Shown piece by piece: positions 13,339-13,500 of a stretch of DNA of 13,500 bases (position 1 is the first letter of the stretch; each line of letters starts with the position of its first letter). The stretch is from Clostridiales bacterium (GTDB lineage Bacteria; Bacillota; Clostridia; Tissierellales; Dethiosulfatibacteraceae). Position numbers and translations under genes: made by a program. Below the pieces are notes generated by a model. It made no database searches, was not told where the DNA came from, and saw only the letters and a list, made by a program, of their open reading frames with translations. The stretch lies in assembly GCA_003539375.1 (NCBI GenBank), contig DPPH01000126.1, forward strand, positions 1-13,500, written 5' to 3'.

Positions 13339-13367
13339 ATTATATAAAATTTAATAGCTAATGTCAA
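13339..13367 (-). promoter_or_regulatory. Consensus sigma-A type promoter of the S10-spc unit
   Basis: On the minus strand a perfect -35 TTGACA (13362-13367) and a perfect -10 TATAAT (13339-13344) are separated by exactly 17 bases. The sequence just upstream of the -35 is an A/T tract (AGAAAATTTTTC) that could act as an UP element. Transcription would start about six or seven bases after the -10, at the A or G at 13333/13332. The promoter lies between the tuf terminator and rpsJ, so the S10 unit can be transcribed independently of the upstream str genes. Confidence 0.9.
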
Positions 13368-13372
13368 GAAAA

Positions 13373-13389
13373 ATTTTCTATTAACTTTA
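13373..13389. repeat. 17-base direct repeat, copy upstream of the promoter (partner 13193-13209)
   Basis: The plus-strand sequence ATTTTCTATTAACTTTA here matches ATTTTCTATCAACTTTA at 13193-13209 in 16 of 17 positions, same orientation, 180 bases apart. One copy lies just upstream of the -35 box, the other forms part of the long leader stem. The content is AT-rich, so chance similarity cannot be excluded. Confidence 0.5.
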
Positions 13390-13407
13390 ATTATTTATGT
13401 TAAAGTT
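13383..13407. repeat. Inverted repeat upstream of the S10 promoter
   Basis: AACTTTAA (13383-13390) and TTAAAGTT (13400-13407) are perfect 8-bp inverted copies with a 9-base spacer, centred roughly 60 bases upstream of the predicted start of transcription. The layout would fit a dimeric regulator site, but the low complexity of the sequence makes this weak. Confidence 0.35.
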
Positions 13408-13434
13408 TTGTATTATTTGTTTGCTGAAAATAAT

Positions 13435-13461
13435 ATGGCAGAACCGTTGTGATTCTGCCAT
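13435..13461 (-). terminator. Intrinsic terminator after tuf
   Basis: On the minus strand ATGGCAGAA (13453-13461) and TTCTGCCAT (13435-13443) form a perfect 9-bp stem around a 9-base loop, followed by ATTATTTT. It begins 12 bases after the tuf stop codon and separates tuf from the S10 promoter. The T-run is interrupted, so termination may be partial. Confidence 0.8.
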
Positions 13462-13473
13462 GTTTATTAATGT

Positions 13474-13500
13474 TTATTCAATAATTTGCGCTACTACTCC
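13474..13500 (-). CDS. tuf: Elongation factor Tu (last codons only; gene runs off the right edge)
   Basis: Only the final eight full codons and the TAA stop are in the window. They read GVVAQIIE, which fits the conserved EF-Tu C-terminus (commonly GSGVV-x-x-IIE). EF-Tu delivers aminoacyl-tRNA to the ribosome as a GTP complex. The placement upstream of rpsJ is the common bacterial arrangement rpsL-rpsG-fusA-tuf followed by the S10 genes, which supports the call despite the short visible part. Confidence 0.85.
   Translation of the reverse strand, partial: GVVAQIIE

Noticed and set aside
13127..13354. Plus-strand open frame across the rpsJ leader and promoter
   Set aside because: It starts inside rpsJ antisense and runs through hairpins and promoter elements; no recognisable protein sequence and no Shine-Dalgarno element.
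1..13500. Mobile elements, CRISPR arrays, tRNA or rRNA genes, frameshifted genes
   Set aside because: No regular repeat-spacer pattern, transposase-like sequence, tRNA cloverleaf or broken reading frame was seen; every gene has normal family length and order.
1..13500. A novel multi-gene system hidden in the cluster
   Set aside because: Gene order matches the S10-spc-alpha arrangement throughout. The only gene without a clear function is the KOW protein, itself known from this position in Clostridia.

Overview
The window is one long ribosomal-protein gene cluster, read entirely from the minus strand, from a low-GC, AT-rich Gram-positive anaerobe. The gene order, the zinc-binding 61-residue S14, the Cys4 adenylate kinase and the small KOW-domain gene between map and infA point to Clostridia in the broad sense, possibly the Tissierella/Peptoniphilus side. 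That placement is inference from gene content; I cannot identify the species.

In transcription order (high to low coordinates), the window opens with the last codons of tuf (EF-Tu) and its hairpin terminator. Next comes a 332-base gene-free stretch, 13142-13473. It holds a consensus promoter (TTGACA, 17-bp spacer, TATAAT) and a predicted leader of about 190 nt that can form several strong hairpins. The S10 block follows: rpsJ, rplC, rplD, rplW, rplB, rpsS, rplV, rpsC, rplP, rpmC, rpsQ. It runs without a visible break into the spc block: rplN, rplX, rplE, rpsN, rpsH, rplF, rplR, rpsE, rpmD, rplO, secY, adk, map, the KOW gene, infA, rpmJ. The start of the alpha block follows: rpsM and the 5' part of rpsK, cut by the window edge. 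Two genes under 60 codons, rpmD (L30) and rpmJ (L36), are included.

Spacers inside the cluster are 1 to 34 bases, apart from 74 bases between rpsJ and rplC. Several genes touch or overlap, and I saw no terminator between rpsJ and rpsK. The simplest reading is a single transcription unit. Together the genes supply 24 ribosomal proteins of both subunits (one partial), initiation factor IF-1, the SecY translocon channel, adenylate kinase and methionine aminopeptidase, so ribosome building, protein export and N-terminal processing are co-expressed.

This is a conserved housekeeping region and I see no new biological system, mobile element, CRISPR array or tRNA/rRNA gene. The points worth a second look are the structured S10 leader and a 17-base repeat around its promoter, the frequent non-AUG starts (four clear TTG starts, one GTG and one TTG/GTG), the poorly characterised KOW gene, and the unusual ribosome binding site of infA.
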